Below are positions 56,331 to 64,000 of a stretch of 64,000 nucleotides of DNA, piece by piece. Numbering within the stretch: the first letter of the stretch is position 1; every line of letters begins with the position of its first letter. The notes under the pieces are model-generated. The model was not told where the DNA came from and ran no database searches. It saw only the letters and a list, made by a program, of their open reading frames with translations. The stretch comes from Macrocystis pyrifera (lineage: Eukaryota; Sar; Phaeophyceae; Laminariales; Laminariaceae). The stretch covers positions 21,343,168-21,407,167 of the forward strand of contig JASSKH010000002.1 in the NCBI GenBank assembly GCA_031763025.1. The letters run 5' to 3'. The position numbers and the translations under genes are program-made.

Positions 56331-56861
56331 CACTAAACATCCCCATCACGCGCTTCAAGCATCGGCCACGCTTGCATTGATTGCCGGCACCCCTGCACCC
56401 AATCCCACCAGCCGCGTTGCACTTCAAACAAATTCTCACGGTGCGTGCGAGGATGTAGGGCACAGCGTCATCACCTCCGCGCTTTTTCTGGTGCTCGAAA
56501 TTGGCCTGCACACGGGCCGGACGGCGGGGGGGGGGTGGGGGGGGGGGATGGGGGAGGGGGGTACACTCATCATTATCATGCATGGCCGTAGTCGTATGAC
56601 GAGAGGGGTACTCAATATCATGCATGACCGTAGTCGTATGACCATATACCCTCGCATCCCTACAATGCCGGTACGGAGCGCGTCGGGTTTCCATCGACCA
56701 GGCAGACAGTGCTTGCACCAAGCGCCAAGCGCGTGAGGTGTTGGGCAAGTCGCATGAAGGGTGAGCTGCATCCTACTAACAACCGCTTGAGAGGCGGATT
56801 TTCTTGCATATTGGTCACAGCATCAATGCATTTATGGAATTTCTGGTGTGGCCACCTCCAT
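56331..56861. other. Unassigned spacer
   Basis: Contains G runs (56526-56560) and a 28-bp direct repeat ATCATGCATG(G/A)CCGTAGTCGTATGAC (about 56574 and 56613). Overlapping frames on both strands show no domain. Confidence 0.35.
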
Positions 56862-56957
56862 AGACTATAGCAAATAGGACCTGCGGTACGCCCAAAAAAC
56901 TATATATTTCATCTTTGTACTAACAATATTTCGCTCAATTTACTATGGTCCCCCGTA
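56862..56957. mobile_element. MITE of about 100 bp, copy a (eroded left end)
   Basis: The left arm GACTATAGCAAATAGGACCT and right arm TTTACTATGGTCCCCCGTA correspond to copies b and c. The left terminal ACGGGGG is lost. Confidence 0.55.
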
Positions 56958-57162
56958 CTGACTCGACACTGCGGCGCACTATGCTCCCCTCTTGTAGTGT
57001 CATGCTTGTACTACTGCTGTACAATACGACAGATAATCGATTCCTACTTCCTGATCGACATACATCAGAACTGATCTGTTACGAATCTTGTATGGTATAG
57101 ATGAGACGTCCGCGGCAGCTCGTTACAAGGGAGGCACGAGGCGTGCAATCTGAATGAACTAT

Positions 57163-57258
57163 TATACGGGGGGGCATAGTAAACAGGAGCAACGGTACAC
57201 ACAACAATTTATGTACGTATAACCTGTTTTGAATACCATTTTTTATGGTCCCTCGTAA
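57163..57258. mobile_element. MITE of about 100 bp, copy b
   Basis: TACGGGGGGGCATAGTAAACAG at the left and TTTTATGGTCCCTCGTA at the right are near inverted copies; TA flanks are possible. Confidence 0.65.
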
Positions 57259-57615
57259 TAACACGACTACTGCTGACACTAGTAAAATCTGCGCTAACTA
57301 AAAAAAGGTATACGCAGATCCCGCACAGCATCTTACAACGTAAGGTTAGGTCAGTCAAATATATGCCGCAGACCATGAACTACTGCTGTTGCACACCGTG
57401 CAAGGTGTTTGCACAAGCACGGTTTTCAACACGGCGGTGTCTTGTGTTTCGGGCCATTTGCGTACGTACGTACGTACACGTCTCTGCTCCTGGTATAATA
57501 GACCACTAAACAAAAAAAGCCTGGGGGAAAAGGCGCGTAATAAAATAAGGTCGATCGATATACATTTCCCCAGTCATATTTATTTTTCTCTGCTGCAAGG
57601 CAAGTAATCTATTAT

Positions 57616-57719
57616 TTACGGGCGACCATAGTAAATAGCACCTGTGGTGCAGACAAAAACCTACATATTGATCTGTTTTTTCTGACAAAATTTGGTCCTG
57701 TTTACTATGGACCCCCGTA
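57616..57719. mobile_element. MITE of about 100 bp, copy c
   Basis: TACGGGCGACCATAGTAAATAG at the left and CTGTTTACTATGGACCCCCG at the right form arms of about 22 bp. All three copies have an AT-rich middle with AAAAAC(C)TA(C/T)ATAT. A TA target duplication, as in Tc1/mariner-type MITEs, is possible. Confidence 0.7.
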
Positions 57720-57814
57720 ATAGAACCAACACCACACAAGACAGTGAGCAAATACCAGTGGTGTGATCATTGTTCCGTCCCACCCCACGGCGGAACCTAC
57801 GTACGACGAGGCAT

Positions 57815-58195
57815 CGACCACGCACCTCAATGTCTAGCTACCCCAGAGATGATGTCCACCTGCTGGCGGCCGCAAGTGCCAGCACTCGGCCGGGAATCCT
57901 TCCTCTGCTTCTGCAGCGGCGTCTCACAAAGGCAGTCGCCAGCTTGTTCCTTGGCACTTGTTTGTGTTCCTCCGCCATCTCCTCCTCCAGAGTGTTGGGG
58001 CCGGTATCCCAATCATCGGCACTCTCCTTGCTGGATGTGAACACGCTGACTATGGCTCCGAGTACCATGTACGCTTCTCTCGACCTTGCATCCTCGTATC
58101 TGCTGCTCCAGGAGAGGCAACTTCACCCGAAAGAGAAGCCGGGAGACCATCCTCGACCTTGCTGCGCTTAGACGGTGGCTGCTGTCCATCGGCCA
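57815..58195 (-). CDS. Possible nuclear-protein N-terminus (unknown), minus strand
   Basis: An ATG at 58195 in context GACCATGGCC opens MADGQQPPSKRSKVEDGLPA, with an SV40-type basic cluster (SKRSKV), and stays open to a stop near 58050. A neighbouring frame then carries SSKESADDWDTGPNTLEEEM and AEEHKQVPRNKLATAFVRRR to about 57840. The two styles fit one acidic/basic nuclear protein, but a one-base shift or an unseen short intron separates them. No domain is recognised. It could be a broken gene or an assembly error at the join. Confidence 0.35.
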
Positions 58196-58338
58196 TGGTC
58201 ACGAAATCTGATGATAATGAGGCGCGCGAAGCGCGCAAAAAGCGGGCGAGCCTTTTTTTTCTTGGAATTTTCCAAGAAAAAAAAAAGCCTCTTCATAGCG
58301 GCTCGGATACGAGCGTGGGGTGCCTTGTTTTGAGTTTT

Positions 58339-58392
58339 TCTGTGTGTGTGCGTGTGTGTGTGCGTGTGTGTGTGTGTGGTGTGTGTGTGTGA
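58339..58392. repeat. (GT)n microsatellite
   Basis: Imperfect GT array with GC interruptions, about 54 bp. Just upstream, CTTGGAATTTTCCAAG flanked by T8/A10 (58250-58286) forms a strong hairpin. Confidence 0.85.
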
Positions 58393-58739
58393 TTCAACAT
58401 TTTTTTGGGCAACGTTTGACCACCGCAGTCCCGGCGGGCTCTGTGGACGCGCACACACAAAAGAGACCTCCTGGTGCTGGTGCGGTGGTAAGTCGTTCAC
58501 AGTAGCTCGAGCTAGGTGTGGCAACGTGTGTAGGCACATGTTGGTGCTGGGCCATGTTGAAAAAACACAGAACCAACAACACATTATGACGGTTTTTGCT
58601 TGAAACCCAGCTCTACGAGTACTCGTAGGTAGGCAGACTGTGCCTGTCCACAGCAACGAGCGTTCGGGCCATGTCCCCGAGACATGCTGCAGGCCCACCC
58701 TCCTGTTGATGAGGGGACGGAGAAGAAGCAGGAGAGTAT

Positions 58740-59460
58740 CTGCTGTATAGTTGTTGTACAGCAGTAGTAGTGGTGGCACTGCTAGAAGAAGCTCTGTTGG
58801 ACACGTCAGATTGTAGATTTTTCGTCTTCAAATTATGAGTTCGGGACCAGGAAACACATGTACGAAGGGTTCACACACAAGCCGAGCGTACAGCGACGCT
58901 GACCTGGCCTCGTGTGTCCTACTGCTGCTGCCGTTTTGCTGCTGGAGAAGCTCTGCTGTAGATGTCGTACATCAGTAGTAGCGGTGGCACCTGCTACCTG
59001 CTACGAGAAGTTCTCTCTTGGACAGAGCACATCGAGTGCAGATTTTTCGTCTTGAAATTATTATGCCGAATTTCGAGTTCAAAACCAACACAGGACAAAT
59101 CGAGTACGTGTACAAAGGGTTCAAGGGTTTAGATTGACAAGCCGAGCGTACAGCGACGCTGACCCTGGCGTCGTGTGTCCTACTGCTACTGCTGCTGCTG
59201 TTTTGTTGCTGGAGAAACACTGCTGCTGCTGTAGATGTGTACAAAGGGTTCAAGGGTTAGATTAACAAGCCGAGCCGCCGAGCGTACAGCGACGCCGACC
59301 CTGGCCTCGTGCGTCCCACTGCTACTGCTGCTGCTGCTGTTTTTGTTGCTGGAGAAACACTGCTGCTGTAGATGTCGTACATCAGTACAAGCAACTAGTG
59401 GTGGCACCTGCTACGAGAAAGAAGCGCCTTCTGTTGGACAAATAATTTCAGATGCAGATT
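58740..59460. repeat. CTG-rich tandem array, units of about 200-270 bp
   Basis: GT(C/T)GTACA(T)CAGTA, GTGGTGGCAC(CTGCTA), AGATTTTTCGTCTT(C/G)AAATTAT, GTACAAAGGGTTCA, AAGCCGAGCGTACAGCGACG and CTACTGCTGCTGCTG follow in order near 58755, 58968 and 59372, with a truncated unit near 59235. Frames on both strands follow the repeat. Confidence 0.7.
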
Positions 59461-60680
59461 TTTCGTGTTTAAATTATGCCGAAATTCAACCAGAAAACAC
59501 TTGCTGTTGGAAAAACAGAAAAAGAAAAAATATCAGGTGTGTGTCTATTTGTCTTTTCTTGTTCTTTCCATGCGTCGACATCCAGCACAACCAGTCAGTG
59601 TCCGTGCCGATTTGTGATGTGGGGGAGCAGTAAGGGTTCCAAGGGATGATGATCCACAGAAGAAGTGTGACACAGGTGTCTGTGCTTGGTCAAACTCAGA
59701 CCTAGTTCTTATTGGAGTTCTCGTATTTTATTGGTGCGAAGCTTGCTCAAAAGGGGCAAGTGAGAAGAGTGAGAAGGGAGGGGGGGGGGAGCAGATGCTT
59801 TTTGAAGCCAGAAGTATCATCTGGCTTCAACCGGCTATAATCTACTGGCAAGGGTGCATGCTATATCCTCAACTTCAATAGTGCAACACCCCGTAAGGGT
59901 GCATGCGTTACCCTCGACTTCAACAGTACAACACCTCGTAGAACCTGACGAACATACCACGTGCGTACATCTCTGTCTCCTCGGCTACTCAGATGCTAGT
60001 CTGCGTATCATGTCCGCGAATACAAATATCTTATCCAAACGGGATACGTACGTGTACGAGGAATACTAGCACTGCGTACCGGATACTACAACTACGAAAT
60101 ATCTTATTCCAGACGGTAAAAGGAATGAGATCCAATTACTAGAATAATATCTAACGGTCCCTACTGCTGGTTGGTCTATATACTATAAAGCAGGGTACTC
60201 TATCACATTAGCCCACCCTGAATAGCCGTAGATGCAGATCCCACGACGATACAGAAATGGCTACTTAAGACATTAGAAATTCGGAAGAGGGGGTCGAAGA
60301 TACTGCTATTCAAAACAAACGACAACCCAATGAGACCATAGACCAACCCACACCTCGTAAATGAGGCTAAGACGCCTCTGGTAGGCAGCATTCGTGCTAG
60401 AGAAGGAAAACGTGAAGGAAACGAAAGAACAACGACAGAAAAAGATGTCGGCCGTGGTAGAATACGAGAAACGCCGAAGGGGTGGTCGGCTACTGTAGGC
60501 CCGATAGAAAAAAAAAATCGTGGCTATCCGCGTTGTAGGCCTATGAGAAAGGCGGGAGAGATCGAGCAAGGTAAGGCACGAACTAGGAAGCTAATGGAAA
60601 AGCCGGCAATAGACTTGATGCGGGACTAAGTCCACATGAAGCTAGGGCGAGAAGGACACGACAAGGTCCCTAACTAGGTG
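59461..60680. other. Unassigned spacer
   Basis: Two close copies of GGGTGCATGC(T/G)(A/T)(T)A(T/C)CCTC(A/G)ACTTCAA occur at about 59850 and 59897. Frames at 59854-60069 and 60203-60569 have no recognised domain. It could hold the 3' LTR of the Ty3-like element on the right, but no second LTR is in the window to compare. Confidence 0.3.
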
Positions 60681-60845
60681 TTTTTACCAAAACAAAAAGA
60701 AAAACGAAGAAAAGGAACAAAGAAGAAAGGAAAGAAAGAAAAGAAAAAGAACGAGAGACAACAAGGAAGAAAAAAAGAAGAAAAAGAAGGAAAATAGAAA
60801 GACCAGAAGACCGAAAGACCACCCCTAAGGAAAGGCAAAAAGGAG
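60681..60845. repeat. Polypurine tract, about 165 bp
   Basis: Almost only A and G on the plus strand (AAACAAAAAGAAAAACGAAG onward), with rare C or T. Such tracts can form triplex DNA. Its distance from the retroelement end (about 200 bp) and its orientation do not fit a normal priming polypurine tract. Confidence 0.7.
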
Positions 60846-61035
60846 GTGCAACAGAAAGGTATACCCTGGAGGTACAATAACACTTTTTGTTGCGAATTGC
60901 GTCCTAGTGAAGCAAACGGAACGTGGGGTGCTAGATGGAATCAACACACAAGGCGAACGCGTGTCCCAGACAGCGAACGCACTGAACATCCCGGCCCGAA
61001 ACTAGTATACGTCAATCTAACGCATCCGCCGACCA

Positions 61036-61533
61036 TCAGCTACGGTTAACTGGTCGGGCGGATGAGTGGTGGGGGGGGGGTGCATTTGCATTTCGTAGTA
61101 CTCCGCGTGCTAGTCCTCCGGCCTGATGACGCTGAAGGCACCAGGATCCTTGAGTCGCGTTCCGTGAAGTGGTGTAGAGGGACGGAAGGAGTGTGATCTT
61201 GATCGGGCCCGGGTCGTCGAGGAAGCGGACGATGTAGGAGTGAGTGGAGGAGGTGTCGGTCGAGGCGCGTGGGGCAACTTTGCCCAACCACCAGAGACCA
61301 TCGCGGGCCTTGTACCAGAGGTGTGCCCCGGCAGGTAGAGGTGAAGAGCTGAAACGGTGAAGCCAGAGGGTGCGTGGTACGAGGCTGTACCCGGGGGCGA
61401 GGAAGATTTCACCCCGGGACCGCGAAAGTTCACGGTGAGCGGCCCCGATGCGCATCTGGCGGTATAAACGGTTGGTCTGGCGGTGCTGTGAAGGGGTGCC
61501 CGACCAATAGCGGAGGATGTGGGATCGGTGGAG
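61036..61533 (-). pseudogene. C-terminal extension of the Ty3-like polyprotein (after the stop)
   Basis: In the same frame as the integrase, directly after a TAA at 61534-61536, the frame reads LHRSHILRYWSG and continues open to a stop at 61036. ARDGLWWLGKVAPRAS, then YIVRFLDDPGPIKITLLPS resemble a Tudor/agenet-like barrel (W.G.V ... Y.V.F.DDP). The first residues fit the last helix of the chromodomain, so the TAA cuts a once-continuous protein. Such domains bind histones or methylated residues in known families; a role in targeting integration is an inference. Confidence 0.6.
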
Positions 61534-64000
61534 TTATAGGTCTCGTTCGTGTTCCCAAGAAGGGCTAAGGAGTCCGGCCCAGTGTGTTTCGTACATAACG
61601 GCGAGAACGCCTCCCCGGCCACGAACGAGTTGGTGTCCCGAGATCTGATCGACCTCGAGGCGTTCGGGCGGTGGAGAGATGTCGTCGAAGGTGACGTGGA
61701 AGGGCGGGGACTTGGTGGAGAAGGAGCTGAGCACGTACTTAGTTAGGTCGGCCGGTAGGTGTTTGGGGAGATCGTCGATGTCGTCGGGGTTCCGGCAGGG
61801 CTTGCAGCGGAGAACGGAGACGCGGTGCTTGGAGTCCCGCCCCGGCATGTCCGAGGGAAGGTCGAAGTAAAGGAGCTTGTCGTGAAGGGGCCGTCCATCC
61901 GGAACGGCTGAGGCTGGTGCTGGGCCCACGGCAAGAATCTTGAACGGGCCAATCCAGTTGAAGGAGAGTTTGGTCTTGAGAACGGTGGCGTCGGTGCCTT
62001 TCTTGGCGCCCTGGCGAATAGTGGCAGCGGTGTTGTAGATCCATGCCCAACCGCCGACAGAGAACGGAGGGGAAAGGCGGAGGGCGTCCATGATGGGGGC
62101 GTTCCGGCGGTCGAGGCGTGAGACGTAGACCGCGTGGAGTTCCCGGACGGCGCGGTAGGCGCGTTGCTGACGAACAGTAGCGAGGTCAATGTAAGCGAGC
62201 TGGTCCCGGTTGAGGCTTTGATGTCCGCCGATGTTGGGAGCGTCGAACACGGTGAGGGGGAGGCGAGGTAGTCGGCCAATGTGCACTTCGTTGGGGGCCA
62301 GTCCGGTGGCGGCGCTGACGGAGTTGTTGTAGGCGCTTTCGATGTGAGGAAGATGCAAATCCCAATCGGTTTGTAGTTCGTTGCCGACCATGGCGAGCAT
62401 CAAGGCCATGGTGTGGTTGACGCGTTCGACGCCGCCGTTGGTGCAGGGGTGGTAGGAACTCGTGGAGATTTTGTTAATGCCGAGGCGTTCGTAGAGGGTG
62501 CGGGAGAGTTTGGCGCAGAATTGAAGGCCGTTGTCGGAAAGGAGAGTGACGGGGCATCCCCAGAGAGGGATGTAGCGATCGACGAGGATGTCGGCCGTGC
62601 CGGATGCTGTGAACTCGGCTTCGGTAGTGGCGTACATGTCGGCGCGGCGGCTGAAACGGTCGGTGAAAAGCAGGATGTAGGCGTTGCCCCGAGGCGCGAT
62701 GGGTAAGGGCCCGAAATAGTCGACGCTGACGAGTATACCGGGGCCGTTAGGTAGCGGCAGGGAGAGGGTGGGCCAACGAATTGTTTGGCGCGAAGACTTT
62801 CGCGCCTGACACTTGAGGCAGCGGCGGAGCCACCAGCGGGTGGAGATGTCCATGCCGATCCACCAGTAGAACCGCATAAGCATGCTGAGTGTCCGAGAAA
62901 CACCCAGGTGGCAAGAGGTGGTGGAGTGGCAAGTGTGTAGGACCCACGGTCGCATCAACATTGGGACGTAAATGCGAGGTGGCGATGTGAGGGGTTGCGG
63001 CGTAGTCGTACGAGGTTGGCCCAGGGGAGTCACGTGTGGTCGGTGAACAAGAAGGACTGTGTCGTCGTCGGTTGTGTGCAGCTGGCCTTTCGCGGCGAGG
63101 GCGAGGACCTCCGAGAGAAGTGGGCGACGGGTCGAGGGAATGTAGTCAAAGAGGTCGCCCGGTGGTGGTGAAGGTGAGCCCAAGGAAAGATATCGTATGG
63201 TAGCTGAGCAAAGGGGTTCGGTGCGTTGTTCGCGCGCCCAATCGGTGGAGGTATAACGCTCAACGCAGGAACTAAGGTGTGGGTCGTCAGCAGACCGGAC
63301 AACGGGTTCAGGTAGTGGGAGTGGTTGAGTAGGGGAGGGCGGGGGAGAAGGCCCTGGGGCGGTGGACTGTGGTGGTGGCAGGGACACTGGTGGCGTAGCC
63401 GTCGCTGGTGAGGGCGAGTCTTGAGCGGCGCCGCGACGGGCTGCATCCGGTCGCCGAGGCAGTGGCCTGGGTGCGACGGCAGGTGGACGGCGGTGGGTTG
63501 GTGGAGGTCTTGAGACTGCCGCAGTTGACGATCGACGGCCAAATCCGTAGTCCGTTGGAGTAAGGGGGGTCCCTGCAGCAGCGGCAGAACGGTGACGGGT
63601 CCGAGAAGAAATTAGGCTTGACGAGGTACGAGGAGTGGCCGAAGGTGAGACGCCCAAGGTGGGCGATGGGGAGACGAAGGGTGGCCTGAAAGCCACACCA
63701 GCAGGAGCGCCAGCGGTCACGGCGGCTTTCTCGGAGCTGGAAGGCGATTCGGCGATGGAGTCGAGGATAGAGAGATGACCGACGAAGGCGCTGCGAAGAG
63801 AGTTGACGGTGGGGTCTTGGGCAAGGCGGGGGCCGGCGGGAAGGCTGCGAGGTGGTCCGGCGGCGGGGGGGTCTTGAGCAAGGCGGGGGCCGGCGGGAGG
63901 GCTGCGAGGCGGTCCAGCGGCGGGATCTTGAGCAAGGCGGGGGCCGGCGGGAGGGCTGCGAGGCGGTCCAGCGGCGGGATCTTGAGCAAGGCGGGGGCCG
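61534..64000 (-). CDS. Ty3/gypsy-like polyprotein: Pro-rich linker, integrase, chromodomain (5' partial)
   Basis: The frame is open from the window edge to TAA at 61534. Counting residue 1 at 63720: a Pro/Ser-rich part (1-140); a pre-integrase segment (STDWAREQRTEPLCS, about 158-172); an HHCC zinc finger (His265, His271, Cys301, Cys304); the integrase core with Asp334 (VSVDYFG), Asp396 (LLSDNG) and Glu432 (GGVERV), a D-x61-D-x35-E layout; a basic C-terminal domain (WIGPFKILAVGP, about 589-600); and a chromodomain-like end (LEVDQISGHQLVRGRGG to SWEHERDL, about 688-728). The integrase inserts cDNA, and the chromodomain of chromoviruses guides this to chromatin. All catalytic residues are present. 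Upstream of 63720 the frame continues through an 18-residue repeat. Confidence 0.92.
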   Translation of the reverse strand, partial: GPRLAQDPAAGPPRSPPAGPRLAQDPAAGPPRSPPAGPRLAQDPPAAGPPRSLPAGPRLAQDPTVNSLRSAFVGHLSILDSIAESPSSSEKAAVTAGAPAGVAFRPPFVSPSPTLGVSPSATPRTSSSLISSRTRHRSAAAAGTPLTPTDYGFGRRSSTAAVSRPPPTHRRPPAVAPRPLPRRPDAARRGAAQDSPSPATATPPVSLPPPQSTAPGPSPPPSPTQPLPLPEPVVRSADDPHLSSCVERYTSTDWAREQRTEPLCSATIRYLSLGSPSPPPGDLFDYIPSTRRPLLSEVLALAAKGQLHTTDDDTVLLVHRPHVTPLGQPRTTTPQPLTSPPRIYVPMLMRPWVLHTCHSTTSCHLGVSRTLSMLMRFYWWIGMDISTRWWLRRCLKCQARKSSRQTIRWPTLSLPLPNGPGILVSVDYFGPLPIAPRGNAYILLFTDRFSRRADMYATTEAEFTASGTADILVDRYIPLWGCPVTLLSDNGLQFCAKLSRTLYERLGINKISTSSYHPCTNGGVERVNHTMALMLAMVGNELQTDWDLHLPHIESAYNNSVSAATGLAPNEVHIGRLPRLPLTVFDAPNIGGHQSLNRDQLAYIDLATVRQQRAYRAVRELHAVYVSRLDRRNAPIMDALRLSPPFSVGGWAWIYNTAATIRQGAKKGTDATVLKTKLSFNWIGPFKILAVGPAPASAVPDGRPLHDKLLYFDLPSDMPGRDSKHRVSVLRCKPCRNPDDIDDLPKHLPADLTKYVLSSFSTKSPPFHVTFDDISPPPERLEVDQISGHQLVRGRGGVLAVMYETHWAGLLSPSWEHERDL
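63790..64000 (-). repeat. 54-bp tandem repeat coding an 18-residue Pro-rich unit
   Basis: GGCGGGATCTTGAGCAAGGC and GGGGGCCGGCGGGAGGGCTG recur at a 54-bp spacing (about 63920, 63974), with diverged units near 63815 and 63865. In the polyprotein frame they encode PPAGPRLAQDPAAG-type units. The array is cut by the window edge. Confidence 0.8.

Larger units (their letters stand above)
61036..64000 (-). mobile_element. Chromodomain Ty3/gypsy-like element, 3' half, runs off the edge
   Basis: Minus-strand element with Pro-rich linker, integrase, chromodomain and C-terminal extension. Gag, protease and RT would lie beyond 64000. The 3' LTR is not identified. GC-rich compared with its left flank. Confidence 0.9.

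Noticed and set aside
60681-60845. Polypurine tract priming the Ty3-like element
   Set aside because: The element is on the minus strand, where this tract is pyrimidine, so it cannot act as its PPT.
62413-62706. Plus-strand open frame opposite the integrase
   Set aside because: GC-rich antisense shadow of the integrase core.

Overview
The window looks like repeat-dense nuclear DNA from a eukaryote, most likely an alga. The reasons are the lack of operons and ribosome-binding sites, short exon-like open stretches bounded by GT/AG signals, abundant CAG/CTG runs, many satellite-like tandem arrays, and a eukaryotic retroelement mix (DIRS-like, non-LTR and chromodomain Ty3-like). A brown-algal or other stramenopile source is my guess from the CAG/CTG-rich style, but the sequence does not prove it. 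Almost nothing here is an ordinary intact gene; the region is mostly transposon remains and tandem repeats.

Layout. 0.1-4.5 kb: a composite element flanked by about 68-bp inverted repeats. It shares its two outer blocks, but not its middle, with 14.9-19.9 kb. The second copy carries the C-terminal end of a PIF1-type helicase and a relic with a possible ubiquitin-protease-like pattern. 4.6-5.5 kb: CTG-rich tandem repeats. 6.7-10.3 kb: a satellite of about 160-bp monomers arranged in a three-monomer higher-order pattern. 10.3-13.7 kb: a GC-rich, decayed DIRS-like retroelement (Gag with a CCCH zinc finger, then a tyrosine recombinase). 18.0-18.3 kb: a palindromic minisatellite. 20.7-21.5 kb: an element with 26-bp terminal inverted repeats and a TTA duplication. 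24.3-25.0 kb: tandem repeats. 25.1-28.7 kb: a second DIRS-like element (Gag, end of RT, RNase H, tyrosine recombinase), followed by a terminal region whose solo copy lies at 36.8-37.1 kb. 29.7-30.6 kb: tandem repeats carrying hairpins. 34.7-35.4 kb: a possible minus-strand gene of unknown function. 35.7-36.5 kb: a PIF/Harbinger-like MITE.

37,720-51,323 is a near-identical head-to-tail duplication of a 6.8-kb unit. Each unit holds a putative promoter, a CAG-rich first exon, several exon-like pieces of an unknown plus-strand gene, and the 3' end of a LINE-type reverse transcriptase. 51.3-52.5 kb is a nested inverted-repeat element. 53.9-59.5 kb is a patchwork of tandem arrays, poly(G) tracts, three copies of a roughly 100-bp MITE and a few weak exon candidates. 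61.0-64.0 kb, on the minus strand, is the 3' half of a chromodomain Ty3/gypsy-like element (integrase, chromodomain, C-terminal Tudor-like extension). It runs off the window edge and is interrupted by one in-frame stop.

How the parts work together: the retroelement proteins would have acted in copying and integrating their own elements, and all look partly decayed. The only candidate cellular genes are the duplicated 6.8-kb unit, the minus-strand exon near 35.2 kb and the small exon-like pieces near 53-55 and 58 kb. None can be given a function from sequence alone.
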